From Eubacteriales bacterium (GTDB taxonomy: Bacteria; Bacillota; Clostridia; Christensenellales; UMGS416): 5,514 nucleotides of DNA. A program made the position numbers and the translations under genes. Shown piece after piece: positions 4,758 to 5,514 of this stretch (positions are counted from its first letter, which is position 1; every line of letters starts with the position of its first letter). The stretch is taken from positions 1-5,514 of the forward strand of contig JAQVWW010000110.1 in the NCBI GenBank assembly GCA_028709505.1, in the 5' to 3' direction. The notes beneath the pieces are model-generated. The model ran no database searches and was not told the origin of the DNA. It saw only the letters and a list, made by a program, of their open reading frames with translations.

Positions 4758-5514
4758 TCAGCCATCCAGCGGCCGGTTGCGCAAATAGCGCTGGGCGGCG
4801 CCGTAAGGATTTTCCACCAGGTGCTTCCAGTAGCGCCTGGGCATAAACCGGCGCTGTAGCCGCGGGTTAAAGCGCCCTTCGATGGCGATGGTGTCGTAAT
4901 AGGTCCTCCACAGCGCCGCAAAAGGGTCGTCGCCGGTGGGGAGCAGTTGTTCGGGCGGATGGGAGCTAAAGAAAAGGCCGCCGTCGTGGATGGCGTATAA
5001 GCCGCGCCGGGCGTCCTCGATGCACCAGTGGCAGTCGCCCATGCGCTGCACAAAGTGCTGCGAGAGCAGCGCCAGTATGTTGTGGTCCGGCTCAACGACG
5101 GCGTAATAGCCGCCGTCGGCTTGCTCAAAGCGTAAAAGGCCGCTGAGCCGGTGCACCTCAAAGCTGACCTTGCCCGCCGTATCCTGTACGGCGCGCACCA
5201 CGGGATGGGCCTGCATACCGTCCAGCTTACGACCCATTGTAAGGCCCAGTGCCGCGTAGCGCAAGATATCGCGCCCGCAAAAAGGCAGTTCCGACAGCCA
5301 GCACAGCGCCATGTGCGTGACGGATGCCGCGCCCAGCTTTTTTTCCAGCAGGTGGAGCACGGCCTGGGCGTGCTCGACGTTGGTTTCTATCGGTTCCAGC
5401 CGTGTAAACAAGTCCAGCTGGGCCGGCGGCGTGCTGCGGATGTCGCGGATATCATCGTCGCGCTGCCAGGCGGCGTGGACGGCGCTGAACAGCCCGTCCA
5501 GCGAAGGTTCGCAT
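4758..5514 (-). CDS. TIGR03915/DUF4130-type putative DNA repair protein, N-terminus just cut by window edge
   Basis: The frame is open to the window end and gives 251 residues; only a few N-terminal residues should be missing, since it opens with CEPSLDGLFSAVHAAW, which fits the start of this family. Further family signatures are a His-Arg block FEVHRLSGLLRF (118-129 of the visible part), PDHNILALLSQHF (142-154), and the C-terminal IEGRFNPRLQRRFMPRRYWK (211-230). The family is a presumed DNA metabolism or repair protein. From general knowledge it usually neighbours a radical SAM partner (TIGR03916) and in some bacteria is fused to a UdgX-type uracil-DNA glycosylase domain. The partner would be upstream, beyond 5514. 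No signal peptide or membrane helix is visible. A TTG at 5409-5411 could serve as an internal start but would cut off the conserved N-terminal motif. Stop is TGA, 27 bases before the flavin reductase start. Confidence 0.88.
   Translation of the reverse strand, partial: CEPSLDGLFSAVHAAWQRDDDIRDIRSTPPAQLDLFTRLEPIETNVEHAQAVLHLLEKKLGAASVTHMALCWLSELPFCGRDILRYAALGLTMGRKLDGMQAHPVVRAVQDTAGKVSFEVHRLSGLLRFEQADGGYYAVVEPDHNILALLSQHFVQRMGDCHWCIEDARRGLYAIHDGGLFFSSHPPEQLLPTGDDPFAALWRTYYDTIAIEGRFNPRLQRRFMPRRYWKHLVENPYGAAQRYLRNRPLDG

Noticed and set aside
5512..5514. ATG at the right edge on the minus strand as the start of the TIGR03915-type gene.
   Set aside because: It is in a different frame; the gene's frame begins at 5513 with Cys-Glu-Pro and continues out of the window.

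Overview
The window looks like chromosomal DNA from a GC-rich Gram-positive bacterium, most likely an anaerobic Clostridia-type Firmicute. The grounds are strong AGGAGG-type ribosome binding sites, a consensus vegetative promoter, a lipoprotein-type solute-binding protein, and a putative DNA-repair protein of the TIGR03915/DUF4130 family. The genus cannot be told from the sequence. Five protein genes are supported. Four read on the minus strand and one on the plus strand; two are cut by the window edges.

Layout: (1) 1-379, minus: N-terminal part of a family 3 (amino-acid type) ABC transporter solute-binding lipoprotein, with a near-perfect promoter at 414-442 and a possible ArgR-type operator at 451-464. 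(2) 380-1332: a 953-base region with no credible gene. It holds the promoter, an AT-rich dyad-rich stretch (443-540), a perfect 11-bp inverted repeat (564-589), a very GC-rich stretch (about 600-711), and an array of four imperfect direct repeats of about 170 bp (712-1239; two full, two internally deleted). The array ends in a perfect 15-bp hairpin, followed by a second hairpin that may terminate the next gene. (3) 1333-2775, minus: a cytoplasmic serine hydrolase of the class C beta-lactamase/penicillin-binding-protein fold. (4) 2776-2986: a divergent promoter region. (5) 2987-3988, plus: a Gfo/Idh/MocA-type oxidoreductase, closed by a bidirectional terminator at 4011-4039. (6) 4083-5514, minus: a flavin reductase-like protein preceded 27 bases upstream by the TIGR03915-type protein, probably one operon whose beginning lies outside the window.

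The solute-binding protein probably feeds an amino acid importer encoded beyond position 1. The divergent oxidoreductase and serine hydrolase may share regulation, but no common pathway can be named. The TIGR03915-type protein is known to travel with a radical SAM partner (TIGR03916), and a flavin reductase in the same transcript could be a reductant source; this is inference. The least explained part is the structured repeat array at 712-1239. No complete new system can be demonstrated from this window alone.
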